Below are positions 32,890-41,550 of a stretch of DNA of 64,000 bases, one piece after another. Source of the DNA: Hominimerdicola alba (GTDB lineage Bacteria; Bacillota; Clostridia; Oscillospirales; Ruminococcaceae); contig NZ_FOKQ01000023.1 in assembly GCF_900112155.1 (NCBI RefSeq), positions 1 to 64,000 of the forward strand, given 5' to 3'. Each line of letters starts with the position of its first letter. Positions within the stretch are counted from its first letter, which is position 1. The notes beneath the pieces are model-generated. The model made no database searches. It worked only from the letters and a program-made list of their open reading frames with translations, and was not told the DNA's origin. The position numbers were made by a program, and so were the translations under genes.

Positions 32890-33291
32890 TTATAAGCATA
32901 CCGTATCGCAAAAAATGGTATAACAATCCTTAGGTTCGGGTTCTTCATTTTTTAGATATGCGAAAAATCCGTCAATCTTTTCTGCTTGAATTGATTCTAT
33001 ATCTTCGGGGAGATATTTTTGTCCTTCGTCCCGATATTTCGCACGTATTATACACATGGATACCGAAAGAAAAGCCTGCCGGAAATCTTCTTCATCTTTA
33101 TTGGTTGCACTTTCCGCTAATGTGTAAATACCATCTTCCTCAGTGACAAAGCTGTAAAGGTCATTAGCTGTGTATTTTTTACTGACGATCTTTTCGATCA
33201 ACGACAGGCAATAGTCTGCACATTGCGACCCCATCATATCACTGTTTCTTTTGGTGATTTTCAGCAGATATTCTGCCGCATATTCAATCAT
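32890..33291 (-). CDS. Hypothetical protein, possibly Imm6-like
   Basis: 133 acidic residues, predicted helical. The central stretch (DFRQAFLSVSMCIIRAKYRDEGQKYLPEDIESI) loosely recalls Imm6-type immunity proteins, whose conserved core pairs an A/W-rich helix with an LPxxIE motif, but I cannot confirm it. It overlaps the RNase Z stop by four bases (ATGA), so it is translated with rnz. Four cysteines are scattered without a metal-site pattern. Confidence 0.6.
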   Translation of the reverse strand: MIEYAAEYLLKITKRNSDMMGSQCADYCLSLIEKIVSKKYTANDLYSFVTEEDGIYTLAESATNKDEEDFRQAFLSVSMCIIRAKYRDEGQKYLPEDIESIQAEKIDGFFAYLKNEEPEPKDCYTIFCDTVCL

Positions 33292-34202
33292 AATGTCCTT
33301 TTCTCTCCGTCCTTGGATATCAGCACATTCGGGAACAGCTTTTTCAGCTCTTTTTCAAAGTTCTCCGGGTGCTTTTCGGCAGGACTGTAATGCGTCAACC
33401 ATAATTCCTTGACATTTGCTTCTGCCGCAAGACGGCAGGCGTCTTGCATAAGCATATGACCTTTTTCGTTCATGCTCTGCTTTTTATCTGCATCACCATA
33501 CATACCCTCACAGATGAATAAATCGGAGCCCTCGGCAAATGGGATTATCTCCTTTATAGGAAGAGTATCTGTCACGTAAGTTACCTTTACAGGTTGTCGT
33601 TTTTCTCCGGTAACGTCTTCAGGCTGGATAATTCTTCCGTCATCGAGTGTCACAGTCTCGCCCGAGTGGAGAACTCTCCACATTTTTACAGGTATTCCCA
33701 GCTCCTGTGCTTTCTCGGGCTGGAAAACAGGTTTCTTTTCCAGCAGCAGGCTGTATCCCAGACATTTTACGCTGTGCCTGAGGGGCAAAACGGATATAGT
33801 CAGCATTTGGTCTATTTTGTCTGCGATAAAGCTTGATGGTGATTTTTCGGAAAGAAAATGAAGTCTCAGATCAAAGGGAAGTCTGCCGCATACAGATATC
33901 AGATTTCGTATAACACGCTCGGCACTCTCGGGTAAATATATGTCCAGAGGTTCTTCCCTGGAACAGTTTCCCATGGAAAGCAGCAGTCCAGGAAGACCTG
34001 TCACATGGTCTGCGTGATTGTGGGTAATAAGTATCATCTCAATACGGCTTATCTTTATATCAGCTGCTGCAAGCGCCACCTGCATACCCTCGCCGCAGTC
34101 AATAAGTATGGCTTTGCCGCTGTATTCAATAAAACACCCTGTCAGAAACCTGTTTTTCAGCGGAAGCATTCCGCCTGTTCCTGCAAGACAAATATCGGGC
34201 AT
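33288..34202 (-). CDS. rnz: Ribonuclease Z-type metallohydrolase
   Basis: 304-residue MBL-fold nuclease that trims tRNA 3' ends. The metal motif HNHADH is His61, His63, Asp65, His66, followed by GLPGLLLS as in tRNase Z; later ligands are RHSVKCLGY, YVTDT and LTHYSP. ATG 34202 is chosen because GGAGG is eight bases upstream; ATG 34208 lies too close to it. It is slightly short and divergent for RNase Z, so another MBL nuclease or phosphodiesterase is possible. Confidence 0.85.
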   Translation of the reverse strand: MPDICLAGTGGMLPLKNRFLTGCFIEYSGKAILIDCGEGMQVALAAADIKISRIEMILITHNHADHVTGLPGLLLSMGNCSREEPLDIYLPESAERVIRNLISVCGRLPFDLRLHFLSEKSPSSFIADKIDQMLTISVLPLRHSVKCLGYSLLLEKKPVFQPEKAQELGIPVKMWRVLHSGETVTLDDGRIIQPEDVTGEKRQPVKVTYVTDTLPIKEIIPFAEGSDLFICEGMYGDADKKQSMNEKGHMLMQDACRLAAEANVKELWLTHYSPAEKHPENFEKELKKLFPNVLISKDGEKRTL

Positions 34203-34243
34203 TTTCATCTCCTCCTGTTCTTAAAATTATCTCATACTCTGTT

Positions 34244-34272
34244 ATTATACCATAGCCTGCTTCAGAAATCAA
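34244..34272 (-). promoter_or_regulatory. Promoter for rnz
   Basis: Minus strand TTGATT (34272-34267), 17-bp spacer, TATAAT (34249-34244). Confidence 0.75.
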
Positions 34273-34295
34273 TACTGCTAAAAACTTTTTAGTAT

Positions 34296-34330
34296 AAAAA
34301 AATCCCCGCAAAGTCGGGGTACTTTGCGGG
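34296..34330 (-). terminator. Terminator after the GH5 gene
   Basis: Minus strand CCCGCAAAGT (34330-34321)/ACTTTGCGGG (34314-34305), then GA and seven T (34302-34296). Confidence 0.92.
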
Positions 34331-34356
34331 TGAAAGGGGAGGAAATTTATGATTTA

Positions 34357-35382
34357 TCAGAGGTAATTTATAAGTTCGTCGATAACGCCTGACATTCTTT
34401 CATCAGAAAGACCGAAGTCCTTTTCTTTGTAGTTCCATGCGGCTCTGCCGATGCCGTACTTTTTGAATGCTGCGTTGATCTCTTTGTACCATTTAAGTAT
34501 TTCCTTTGGATCAGCTCTGTCAATAACACCGTATTCGCCGCAGTACATTGCAACGTCTCTTTCTTTGCAGACACTTATACCGTATGCGAAACGTTTTTCA
34601 AAGTAGCTGGGGTCGAAACCGCTGTCGGGAACGTCCAGATAATCCTGTATCCTTGTGAGACCTGTAGCTTTTGCGGATTCACGATAATCCTTGATATCAC
34701 CGGGGTAGCCGATGCGGAAATCCTGAGGCATCTCATCTACCCAGTAAGCACCCTGATGGGTGAACATGAACGGATCATAGCAGTGGAAATTATATATGAT
34801 ATTATCGTCATAAGGCTTATCCAGATCTGCCAGCGCATCGATGGAATTGTTCCAGTAGCTGCCCAGAACTATCTTTACATCGGGCGAATCCTTGCGGATG
34901 ACCTTGATAGCTTTTTCTGCTATCTTGTTCCATTTGGGGCTCAGCTCTTTGTCATTTACTTCGTTCAGAAGTTCAAAAGCAACTCTGTCAGAAAGCTTGC
35001 CGTAGCGCTTGGAAAGTCTTTCCCACCACTTGTAGAATCTCTCCTGCAGGTCTTCGTTATCGAAAAAGCCCTCCTGACCATCGCCGGAATAGAAAGAATA
35101 ACCGTAAACCTTGTGAACGTCTATCAGTACATTCAGTTTGTATTCCTTGCACCATTCCAGAGCCTTGTCAAGGTACTCAAAACCGTCATTCTTGAGTTCG
35201 CCTTCATCGGTCTCAAATATATTGTAATCTATCGGAAGTCTCACATGGTCGCAGCCCCAGCTTGCTATCTTTTCAATATCTTTTTTTGTGATGAATGTAT
35301 CAAGATGTTCTCTGTCATAGCTGCCCTGTGAGAGCCAGCCTCCCAGGTCTACGCCCTTCTGGTATCCTTCAAATATTTTCAT
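34357..35382 (-). CDS. Glycoside hydrolase family 5, CelC-like endoglucanase
   Basis: 341-residue TIM-barrel enzyme closely patterned on Clostridium thermocellum CelC: VDLGGWLSQG..., DHVRLPIDY, acid/base Glu141 in FELLNEV, YNFHCYDPFMFTHQ, and nucleophile Glu283 in CGEYGVID. CelC-type enzymes cut beta-1,4-glucan and mixed-linkage oligosaccharides. There is no signal peptide, dockerin or carbohydrate-binding module, so it is cytoplasmic, unlike cellulosomal cellulases. It is monocistronic, with a promoter and nested inverted repeats upstream that may be an operator. Confidence 0.92.
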   Translation of the reverse strand: MKIFEGYQKGVDLGGWLSQGSYDREHLDTFITKKDIEKIASWGCDHVRLPIDYNIFETDEGELKNDGFEYLDKALEWCKEYKLNVLIDVHKVYGYSFYSGDGQEGFFDNEDLQERFYKWWERLSKRYGKLSDRVAFELLNEVNDKELSPKWNKIAEKAIKVIRKDSPDVKIVLGSYWNNSIDALADLDKPYDDNIIYNFHCYDPFMFTHQGAYWVDEMPQDFRIGYPGDIKDYRESAKATGLTRIQDYLDVPDSGFDPSYFEKRFAYGISVCKERDVAMYCGEYGVIDRADPKEILKWYKEINAAFKKYGIGRAAWNYKEKDFGLSDERMSGVIDELINYL

Positions 35383-35400
35383 ATAAGCCCTCCGTCCTAA

Positions 35401-35446
35401 TGTTATTTAGTTTTACCCTAATCATTTTGTTAATGTTAGGATAACA
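35401..35446. promoter_or_regulatory. Nested inverted repeats before GH5, candidate operator
   Basis: CCTAA (35417-35421)/TTAGG (35436-35440) lie inside TGTTAT (35401-35406)/ATAACA (35441-35446). TAATGTTA also occurs twice as a direct repeat (35398-35405, 35431-35438). The position, between promoter and start codon, suits a sugar-responsive repressor site. Confidence 0.4.
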
Positions 35447-35460
35447 TATTTTCCTTTTTT

Positions 35461-35490
35461 ATCATACCACATTTATAACATTTATGTCAA
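35461..35490 (-). promoter_or_regulatory. Promoter for the GH5 gene
   Basis: Minus strand TTGACA (35490-35485), 18-bp spacer, TATGAT (35466-35461). With the plus-strand promoter at 35599 it fills the 293-base divergent gap. Confidence 0.7.
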
Positions 35491-35598
35491 TACTTTAATT
35501 GTATTGGTTATATTATTTTGATAAGATTTTTATCTATCTTTACATATCGATTTGATTCCAAAGCTTGATTTTGATTTGGTTTATTATAACAATTGACC

Positions 35599-35627
35599 TT
35601 GACAAATGAGTCTGAATTTAGTATAAT
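35599..35627 (+). promoter_or_regulatory. Promoter for the flavoredoxin gene
   Basis: TTGACA (35599-35604), 17-bp spacer, TATAAT (35622-35627): a full consensus match. Confidence 0.88.
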
Positions 35628-35675
35628 GTCAATAATGATAATTTTCATATACTATATTAGAAGGAGCTGTATATT

Positions 35676-36233
35676 ATGAAAGTTGATGTTGAAAAGAGTT
35701 TTGTTACTCCGCTGCCTGTTTTTATTATCGCTACCTATAGTCCCGAGGGCATTCCAAATGCCATGAATGCGGCTTGGGTCGGTCAGGTGGGCAGAGATAT
35801 GATATCTATTAGTCTCGGCAATCACCCAAGCACTGAAAATATCAAGCGCAACCGTGCTTTCACGGTAAGCTATGCCACCAAGAAATACACTGCTGAATGT
35901 GATTATGTGGGTATAGTATCTTTCAATAAAGAGCCCGAAAAGCTGAAAAAGGCTGGATTTACCGTTACACCTTCAAAAAAGGTCAATGCACCCATCATCG
36001 ACCAGCTTCCTGTAGCTATCGAATGTGAAGTCGTTGACATTATGCAGGAGTATGGTGAGACCAGAGTTACCGCGAAGATAGTCGGCATGGTGGCAGATGA
36101 TTCCGTGCTGACGGTAGGTAAAGTTGATCTTACCAAGCTTCAGCCGATAATGTATGATTCCTCTGCCAAAACATACAGACTCATCGGCGATAATGTCGGC
36201 GGCGCATGGAACGCAGGTAAGAAATTCATGTAA
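35676..36233 (+). CDS. Flavin reductase-like / flavoredoxin family protein
   Basis: 185-residue FMN-binding split-barrel protein of the flavin reductase-like family: PLPVFIIATYSPEGIPNAMNAAWVG at the N-terminus, ISLGNHPSTENIKRNRAFTVSY, then the family core. Members reduce flavins or carry electrons as flavoredoxins in anaerobes. AAGGAG is seven bases before the ATG. Strong promoter and terminator make it a single-gene unit; the redox partner is unknown. Confidence 0.88.
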   Translation: MKVDVEKSFVTPLPVFIIATYSPEGIPNAMNAAWVGQVGRDMISISLGNHPSTENIKRNRAFTVSYATKKYTAECDYVGIVSFNKEPEKLKKAGFTVTPSKKVNAPIIDQLPVAIECEVVDIMQEYGETRVTAKIVGMVADDSVLTVGKVDLTKLQPIMYDSSAKTYRLIGDNVGGAWNAGKKFM

Positions 36234-36242
36234 TGATCTTTA

Positions 36243-36272
36243 CTGCGGCAGATTATTTTCTGCCGCAGTTTT
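36243..36272 (+). terminator. Terminator after the flavoredoxin gene
   Basis: CTGCGGCAGA (36243-36252)/TCTGCCGCAG (36259-36268) followed by TTTT. Confidence 0.9.
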
Positions 36273-36321
36273 ATTGTATAAAGAACTCTTTTTTCTTCTG
36301 CTAAAATAAGCTGGTCAACGG

Positions 36322-36350
36322 TTGAATTTATTCCTTGACGGTGGTATAAT
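36322..36350 (+). promoter_or_regulatory. Promoter for the small gene and fbp
   Basis: TTGAAT (36322-36327), 17-bp spacer, TATAAT (36345-36350), directly before GGGAGGT and ATG 36369. Confidence 0.65.
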
Positions 36351-36368
36351 TATAGGGAGGTCGATACT

Positions 36369-36659
36369 ATGAAAGAACGCATAAGAAGCTATACAGATAT
36401 CGTCAGTTTCGATGACGACGGTATAACTTTTTCTTCTGGTGAAAGGATCGTTTACTCTGAGTGCGGGGAGGACAGCTGTGTAGCTGAGCGAGATATCTGC
36501 GCAAAACCGCCATATTTTGAGTTTTATACCTCGGACAGGCACACAAAGGTCGTCTTTGACAGAACGGGTCTGCTGAGCAAAACAGTCAATGAGCGTGAGT
36601 TTGTAAAACTTCAGTCTATCATCAGCGATGCAGGTTATAAGAGCTATGATCTCAGCTGA
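36369..36659 (+). CDS. Hypothetical protein
   Basis: 96 acidic residues with alternating beta-strand pattern (DIVSFDDDGITFSSGERIVYSEC...), three cysteines, no membrane segment. Strong GGGAGGT ribosome site seven to eight bases before the ATG. It lies 36 bases before fbp with no terminator between, so the two are probably cotranscribed. Not recognised. Confidence 0.68.
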   Translation: MKERIRSYTDIVSFDDDGITFSSGERIVYSECGEDSCVAERDICAKPPYFEFYTSDRHTKVVFDRTGLLSKTVNEREFVKLQSIISDAGYKSYDLS

Positions 36660-36695
36660 TATCCCATAAAAAATGCATAAGAAAGTGTGACATAA

Positions 36696-38645
36696 ATGGA
36701 CAAAAAATACTTACAGCTCCTGTCCAAGGAGTTTCCGAATATAGACAGTGCCGCAAGTGAGATAGTTAATCTTTCGGCGATACGAAGTCTGCCCAAGGGC
36801 ACTGAATACTTTTTCAGCGATATGCACGGTGAGTACGAAGCTTTTTTGCATATGCTGAAAAGTGCCTCGGGTATGATTAAGATAAAAATTGATCTTACTC
36901 TCGGAAAGACAGTTTCTTCAGCCGAAAGGGAAGCACTTGCCGCCCTTATCTACTATCCCGACAAAGAGCAGAAGCGTCTCAGAAAAGCAGGGCTTCTCAC
37001 CGATGAATGGCGCAGTCTTACTATCTATCGCCTTATAATCGTTCTTGAAGCTGTTTCCGCAAAGTATACACGTTCCCGCGTAAGGAACAGTATCCCCCAG
37101 GACATGGTCTATATTCTTGATGAACTTCTCAATGTTACCGACGATATCGTAAAGGATTATTATTACGATGAGATAATCACCACAATTCTCGATACAGGCA
37201 TAGCTGACCATTTTATCAAGGAACTCTGCAAGGTGATACAGTCCCTTGCGATAGACAGTCTGCACATTATCGGCGATATCTTCGACAGAGGACCACGCGC
37301 AGATATCATCGTTGATGAACTGATGAAGATGCACGATGTTGATATACAGTGGGGCAATCACGATATTTCATGGATGGGTGCGGCTTCGGGCAACAGAGCG
37401 CTGATAGCCAATGTTATCCGTATTTCCATGAGGTATAACAACTTTGATATCCTTGAAGATGGCTACGGTCTGAATCTCCGTGCCCTTGCGGTTTTTGCAG
37501 GCGAAGTCTACAAGGACGACCCCTGCACCATCTTTATGCCGCATACTCTCGATGATAATATCTATGACCCTGTTGATACAAATCTTGTTGCAAAAATGCA
37601 TAAGGCAATAACTGTTATACAGCTGAAGCTTGAAAGTCAGCTGATTAAGCGTCATCCCGAATGGGAAATGGATGACCGTGAATTATTCAGCAATATTGAC
37701 CCGGAAAATGGCACTTTCAAGCTTAACGGAAAGACCTATGAGCTTCTCGATAAGAATTTTCCCACAGTGGATAAGGCTGATCCTCTTGCGTTGACTGACG
37801 AAGAAAACGAGCTTATGACCGTGCTCGCGAATTCCTTTATGCACAGCGAAAAGCTTGCCGACCATATGCGTTTTCTCTATAACAATGGTTCAATGTACAA
37901 GACCATAAATGGCAATCTGCTTTTCCATGGCTGTATACCTCTTGATGAAAATGGCGAACTTCTCTCTGTAAAGATAGAGGGCGAAGATCATTCGGGAAAG
38001 GCACTTCTGGATAAGCTGGACGAAGTTGCTAATAAAGCATATTTTCTCCGTAGCGGTGAAGAAAAGGAAAACTCCGCCGACTTGTTATGGTATCTGTGGT
38101 GCGGACCTCGTTCTCCCCTTTACGGAAAGGACAAGATGGCATTCTTTGAAAGATATTTTATAGATGACAAGTCACTTCATACCGAAAATTATAACCCTTA
38201 TTATCAGTTCTCCGAGAACGCGGAAGTATGCATGAGGATACTTGAAATGTTCGGTCTTGACCCCGAAAGGGGACATATCATCAACGGTCATGTGCCTGTT
38301 AAGATCAAGAACGGTGAAAGTCCAGTTAAGGCTGGCGGAAAGCTTTTTGTAATTGATGGCGGTATCTCAAAGGCTTATCAGAAAGCCACAGGCATCGCGG
38401 GCTACACACTTATATGTGACAGCCACAGCCTCAACCTCGCCGAGCACAAACCCTTTATAGCAGGGGAGAGTGAACACACTCCTACTCTTCATCTTGTAGA
38501 GCGTTTTGATCATCGCGCGAACATATGCGATACCGACAGGGGCGAGGAACTCCTTGCCAAGATAAATGATCTCCGCGAACTGTTGAAAGCGTACCGTTCG
38601 GGTATCATCAAGCAGAAAAAGGATATCGACAGAAGAACATTGTGA
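36696..38645 (+). CDS. fbp: Fructose-1,6-bisphosphatase class III
   Basis: 649-residue Firmicutes-type FBPase that removes the 1-phosphate of fructose 1,6-bisphosphate in gluconeogenesis. It has a metallophosphatase core: FFSDMHGEYEAF, then IIGDIFDRGPRAD, WGNHDISWMG and INGHVPVKIKNGESP, the metal-binding Asp/His/Asn pattern of class III enzymes. Usual length. Together with PckA in this window it supports sugar synthesis from C4 or C3 acids. The ribosome site (GAAAGTG) is weak, consistent with modest expression. Confidence 0.95.
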   Translation: MDKKYLQLLSKEFPNIDSAASEIVNLSAIRSLPKGTEYFFSDMHGEYEAFLHMLKSASGMIKIKIDLTLGKTVSSAEREALAALIYYPDKEQKRLRKAGLLTDEWRSLTIYRLIIVLEAVSAKYTRSRVRNSIPQDMVYILDELLNVTDDIVKDYYYDEIITTILDTGIADHFIKELCKVIQSLAIDSLHIIGDIFDRGPRADIIVDELMKMHDVDIQWGNHDISWMGAASGNRALIANVIRISMRYNNFDILEDGYGLNLRALAVFAGEVYKDDPCTIFMPHTLDDNIYDPVDTNLVAKMHKAITVIQLKLESQLIKRHPEWEMDDRELFSNIDPENGTFKLNGKTYELLDKNFPTVDKADPLALTDEENELMTVLANSFMHSEKLADHMRFLYNNGSMYKTINGNLLFHGCIPLDENGELLSVKIEGEDHSGKALLDKLDEVANKAYFLRSGEEKENSADLLWYLWCGPRSPLYGKDKMAFFERYFIDDKSLHTENYNPYYQFSENAEVCMRILEMFGLDPERGHIINGHVPVKIKNGESPVKAGGKLFVIDGGISKAYQKATGIAGYTLICDSHSLNLAEHKPFIAGESEHTPTLHLVERFDHRANICDTDRGEELLAKINDLRELLKAYRSGIIKQKKDIDRRTL

Positions 38646-38647
38646 AG

Positions 38648-38667
38648 TATACTATTATAATAGTATA
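38648..38667. repeat. Perfect 20-bp palindrome after fbp
   Basis: TATACTATTATAATAGTATA reads identically on both strands and begins three bases after the fbp stop. It also contains a TATAAT. It may be a protein site, an RNA hairpin, or part of 3' end processing. Confidence 0.6.
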
Positions 38668-38689
38668 GAGTTATAAGCACAAAATTAAT

Positions 38690-38730
38690 ACATCAAACCG
38701 ACTTCGTAACTTGCGGGGTCGGTTTGATGT
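38690..38730. terminator. Hairpin after fbp, likely terminator
   Basis: Perfect 13-bp stem ACATCAAACCGAC (38690-38702)/GTCGGTTTGATGT (38718-38730) with a 15-base loop; the tail is only moderately T-rich. Confidence 0.7.
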
Positions 38731-38736
38731 TATGTG

Positions 38737-38765
38737 TTGAATTTTGTAAAAAAATGTGTTATAAT
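38737..38765 (+). promoter_or_regulatory. Promoter for the rarA row
   Basis: TTGAAT (38737-38742), 17-bp spacer, TATAAT (38760-38765). Confidence 0.72.
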
Positions 38766-38834
38766 ATGTTTCGGCGGTATTGTCTAAAAATGGCATGACC
38801 GCATATTTTCATAATAAGGCGGGGAGGTCTTAAA

Positions 38835-39125
38835 ATGGAAGAGCTGATAAAGCAGTTTCTTGAAGACGAGGTCACCGATCTGACCTATAACGAATTGTGG
38901 CATTTTGTCAAGTCTAATTCCATACTTCGCGGCACATTTGAGGGTCAGAACCATATCGTGATGAAGATAGCCTCGGGTCAGTTTATTATATACCACGTGA
39001 ATATCGGCGTGGAAAATACCAAGTATCAGCCTGCGGTAATGGTGGCGAGGAATTATCTGCTGAAAAAGATAAACAGCCGCGCCTATGAGCTGAAACTGCC
39101 TGATATACAGAACGTTTTTGATTAG
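38835..39125 (+). CDS. Hypothetical protein upstream of rarA
   Basis: 96 residues, mixed helix and strand, with the segment RGTFEGQNHIVMKIASGQFIIYHVNIG; no motif I can name. Excellent GGGGAGGT ribosome site. First gene of the transcript that continues with rarA and an M50 protease, 11 bases before rarA. It may be a small partner in DNA maintenance, but nothing in the sequence shows that. Confidence 0.7.
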   Translation: MEELIKQFLEDEVTDLTYNELWHFVKSNSILRGTFEGQNHIVMKIASGQFIIYHVNIGVENTKYQPAVMVARNYLLKKINSRAYELKLPDIQNVFD

Positions 39126-39136
39126 GAGAATGAATA

Positions 39137-40405
39137 ATGAGTATACCACTGGCGGAAAGAATAAGACCCAAAACGCTTGATGAAATAGTTGGTCAGTCCC
39201 ATCTTATGGGGGAGGGCAAGCCGCTGAGACGAATAATCGAGAGCGGTACTATACCCAATCTGATATTCTACGGACCTTCGGGTGTAGGCAAGACAACGAT
39301 AGCTCGGTTTATCGCTGAAAATGCCAACATGACCATGTATAAGCTCAACGGTACATCTGCATCTGTGGCTGATATCAAGCAGATAATCGCTGAGACCGAG
39401 ATGATCGGCGGTATTAACGGAATCCTGCTGTATCTCGACGAGATACAGTATCTGAATAAAAAGCAGCAACAGTCACTGCTTGAATACATTGAGAACGGCA
39501 AGATAACGCTGATATCTTCGACTACGGAAAATCCATATTTTTATGTATATAACGCTATAATCAGCCGATCGACAGTATTCGAGTTCAAACCTGTTACTCC
39601 TGAGCAGATAAGTCCTGCCATAAAACGGGCTTTTGATCTTATGGCGCAGGATATGGGCACTGAAGTCGTTCTTGAAGATGGTGTTATAGAGCATATCGCC
39701 AGGGGTTGCGGCGGTGATGTGAGAAAGTCCATCAACACAGTGGAGCTTTGCGTGCTTTCAGCTGAAAACGGCTCAAAGGGCGAACTTCATGTGAAGATGG
39801 ATACTGTCCGCGAACTTACCCAGCGCAGCAATATGCGTTACGACAGGGAAGGCGACGAGCATTACGATATCCTTTCGGCACTGCAAAAATCTATACGCGG
39901 TTCTGACGAGAATGCCGCAATACATTATGCTGCAAGACTCATCGAAGCAGGAGATATCATATCTCTCTGCCGTAGACTTCTTGTTATTGCCAGTGAGGAC
40001 GTTGGTCTTGCATACCCCATGGCAGCGGTGATTACCAAATCATGCGTTGATTCAGCACTTCAGCTTGGTTTGCCAGAGGCGCGTATACCTCTTGCAGAGG
40101 CAGTAATAATGCTTGCGACCGCGCCAAAATCAAACAGCGCTTACATGGCTATCAATACAGCGCTTGAAGATGTCAAAAACAGCGGTCCGCTGGATTTCCC
40201 ACGTCATTTGCAAAACAAGCATTTTGACGGCGCAGAAGCAAAGGTGAAAGGACAGCATTATCTCTACCCACACAATTACCCCGAGCACTGGGTGAAACAG
40301 CAGTATCTCCCCGATGCACTTAAAGACCGTGTGTACTATAATTATGGTGAAAACAAGGCAGAACAGGCTGCAAAGCTTTACTGGCAGAAGATCAAGGAGA
40401 AATAA
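39137..40405 (+). CDS. rarA: Replication-associated recombination protein RarA (MgsA)
   Basis: 422-residue AAA+ ATPase acting at stalled replication forks. Walker A is GPSGVGKT (46-53), Walker B LLYLDEIQYL, sensor 1 SSTTENPYF, followed by the RarA-specific C-terminal tetramerisation region (GSDENAAIHYAARLIEAGD, ASEDVGLAYP) typical of the family. Length is normal. The TAA stop shares its last base with the next gene's ATG (TAATG). Confidence 0.95.
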   Translation: MSIPLAERIRPKTLDEIVGQSHLMGEGKPLRRIIESGTIPNLIFYGPSGVGKTTIARFIAENANMTMYKLNGTSASVADIKQIIAETEMIGGINGILLYLDEIQYLNKKQQQSLLEYIENGKITLISSTTENPYFYVYNAIISRSTVFEFKPVTPEQISPAIKRAFDLMAQDMGTEVVLEDGVIEHIARGCGGDVRKSINTVELCVLSAENGSKGELHVKMDTVRELTQRSNMRYDREGDEHYDILSALQKSIRGSDENAAIHYAARLIEAGDIISLCRRLLVIASEDVGLAYPMAAVITKSCVDSALQLGLPEARIPLAEAVIMLATAPKSNSAYMAINTALEDVKNSGPLDFPRHLQNKHFDGAEAKVKGQHYLYPHNYPEHWVKQQYLPDALKDRVYYNYGENKAEQAAKLYWQKIKEK

Positions 40406-41502
40406 TGAAATCGAAAAAGAATAAAAAGAATAATCTGCTCATGATGGTAATAGGCGCGCTGATTGGTGCGGCTGCGGGTTTTATCATGTCATCGGGCGGC
40501 GGCAAAAAGCTTGGTGGACGCTATATGCTGTTATTTGTAGCGGCTCTCATCGTATGGTATTTTATCAGTATAATTATCCATGAGAGCGGTCATCTTGTGA
40601 TGGGTCTGCTGACAGGCTACAAATTTGTATCTTTCAGGATCGGGAGTTTTACCATTTTAAGGCAGAACGGAAAGTTTGTTGTAAGAAAATATTCAATCCC
40701 GGGAACAGCAGGACAATGTCTGCTTACACACGATGTGGTAGAAAAAGATGAGGACATACCATACTTTTGGTATCACGCAGGTGGAGGACTATTTAATTTA
40801 TTCACTGCAGGACTTTACAGTTTAATATTTCTGAACACGACAAGTATAATACTTTATACAATTTTTAAAGCGGCAACAGCGATCTCGTTTTTTGTGGGAG
40901 TTTTAAATCTTATCCCTCTGAAAGCGGTAGGGCTTCCAAACGATGGTTCTCATATCATGGAACAGATTCGTTCTCTCACGGTTCGCCGATTGACCCTGAA
41001 TACCCTTATAATTAACGGCAGGCAATATCAAGGCGAAACACTTGACTCAATGCCCGACAGCCTGTTCGAGGGCGGCGACCCCAATGGATCTATCATCGCT
41101 TCCGGTATCGAAGCTGTTAACGCTACAAGAGATATGGAACGAAGAGACTTTGAATCGGCAAAATCCCGATTTAAGGCTATTTTAGATAATGAAAAGACGG
41201 TAAATCTCATAAGGCTTGAGAGTTCCTGTGACCTGCTTTGCTGTCTGATACTGACCGGTGCTTCTCCCAAGGAGATAGATGAACTGTATGCCGATGATCT
41301 GAAAAAATACATCGACGTTACCTGTAATACAATGATAGGCAGACACCGTCTTATGTACGTATACTATTATATATATAAGAAGGATAAGATCAACGCTGAC
41401 AAGGAATACAACTTGGCAGATGTTATGAGCAAGGATTATCTCAATCCCGGTGAAGCTAAAGCCGAAATGGCTCTTATCGAGTATATCAAGGAAAATTACT
41501 GA
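40405..41502 (+). CDS. M50 family membrane metallopeptidase-like protein
   Basis: 365 residues. A basic start (MKSKKNKKNN) and several membrane helices carry the zinc motif HESGH in IIIHESGHLVMGL and a second conserved NLIPLKAVGLPNDG like the NPDG motif of site-2 proteases. The C-terminal ~160 residues are soluble and helical, TPR-like in pattern. S2P-type enzymes cleave membrane-bound regulators or signal peptides; the substrate here is unknown. Coupled to rarA by TAATG. Confidence 0.83.
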   Translation: MKSKKNKKNNLLMMVIGALIGAAAGFIMSSGGGKKLGGRYMLLFVAALIVWYFISIIIHESGHLVMGLLTGYKFVSFRIGSFTILRQNGKFVVRKYSIPGTAGQCLLTHDVVEKDEDIPYFWYHAGGGLFNLFTAGLYSLIFLNTTSIILYTIFKAATAISFFVGVLNLIPLKAVGLPNDGSHIMEQIRSLTVRRLTLNTLIINGRQYQGETLDSMPDSLFEGGDPNGSIIASGIEAVNATRDMERRDFESAKSRFKAILDNEKTVNLIRLESSCDLLCCLILTGASPKEIDELYADDLKKYIDVTCNTMIGRHRLMYVYYYIYKKDKINADKEYNLADVMSKDYLNPGEAKAEMALIEYIKENY

Positions 41503-41510
41503 CATTACTA

Positions 41511-41544
41511 ATGCGGAGAAAAAATTATTTCTCCGCATTTCTTT
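41511..41544 (+). terminator. Terminator after the M50 gene
   Basis: ATGCGGAGAAA (41511-41521)/TTTCTCCGCAT (41528-41538) followed by TTCTTTT. T-tract on the plus side only. Confidence 0.88.
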
Positions 41545-41550
41545 TGGTGT

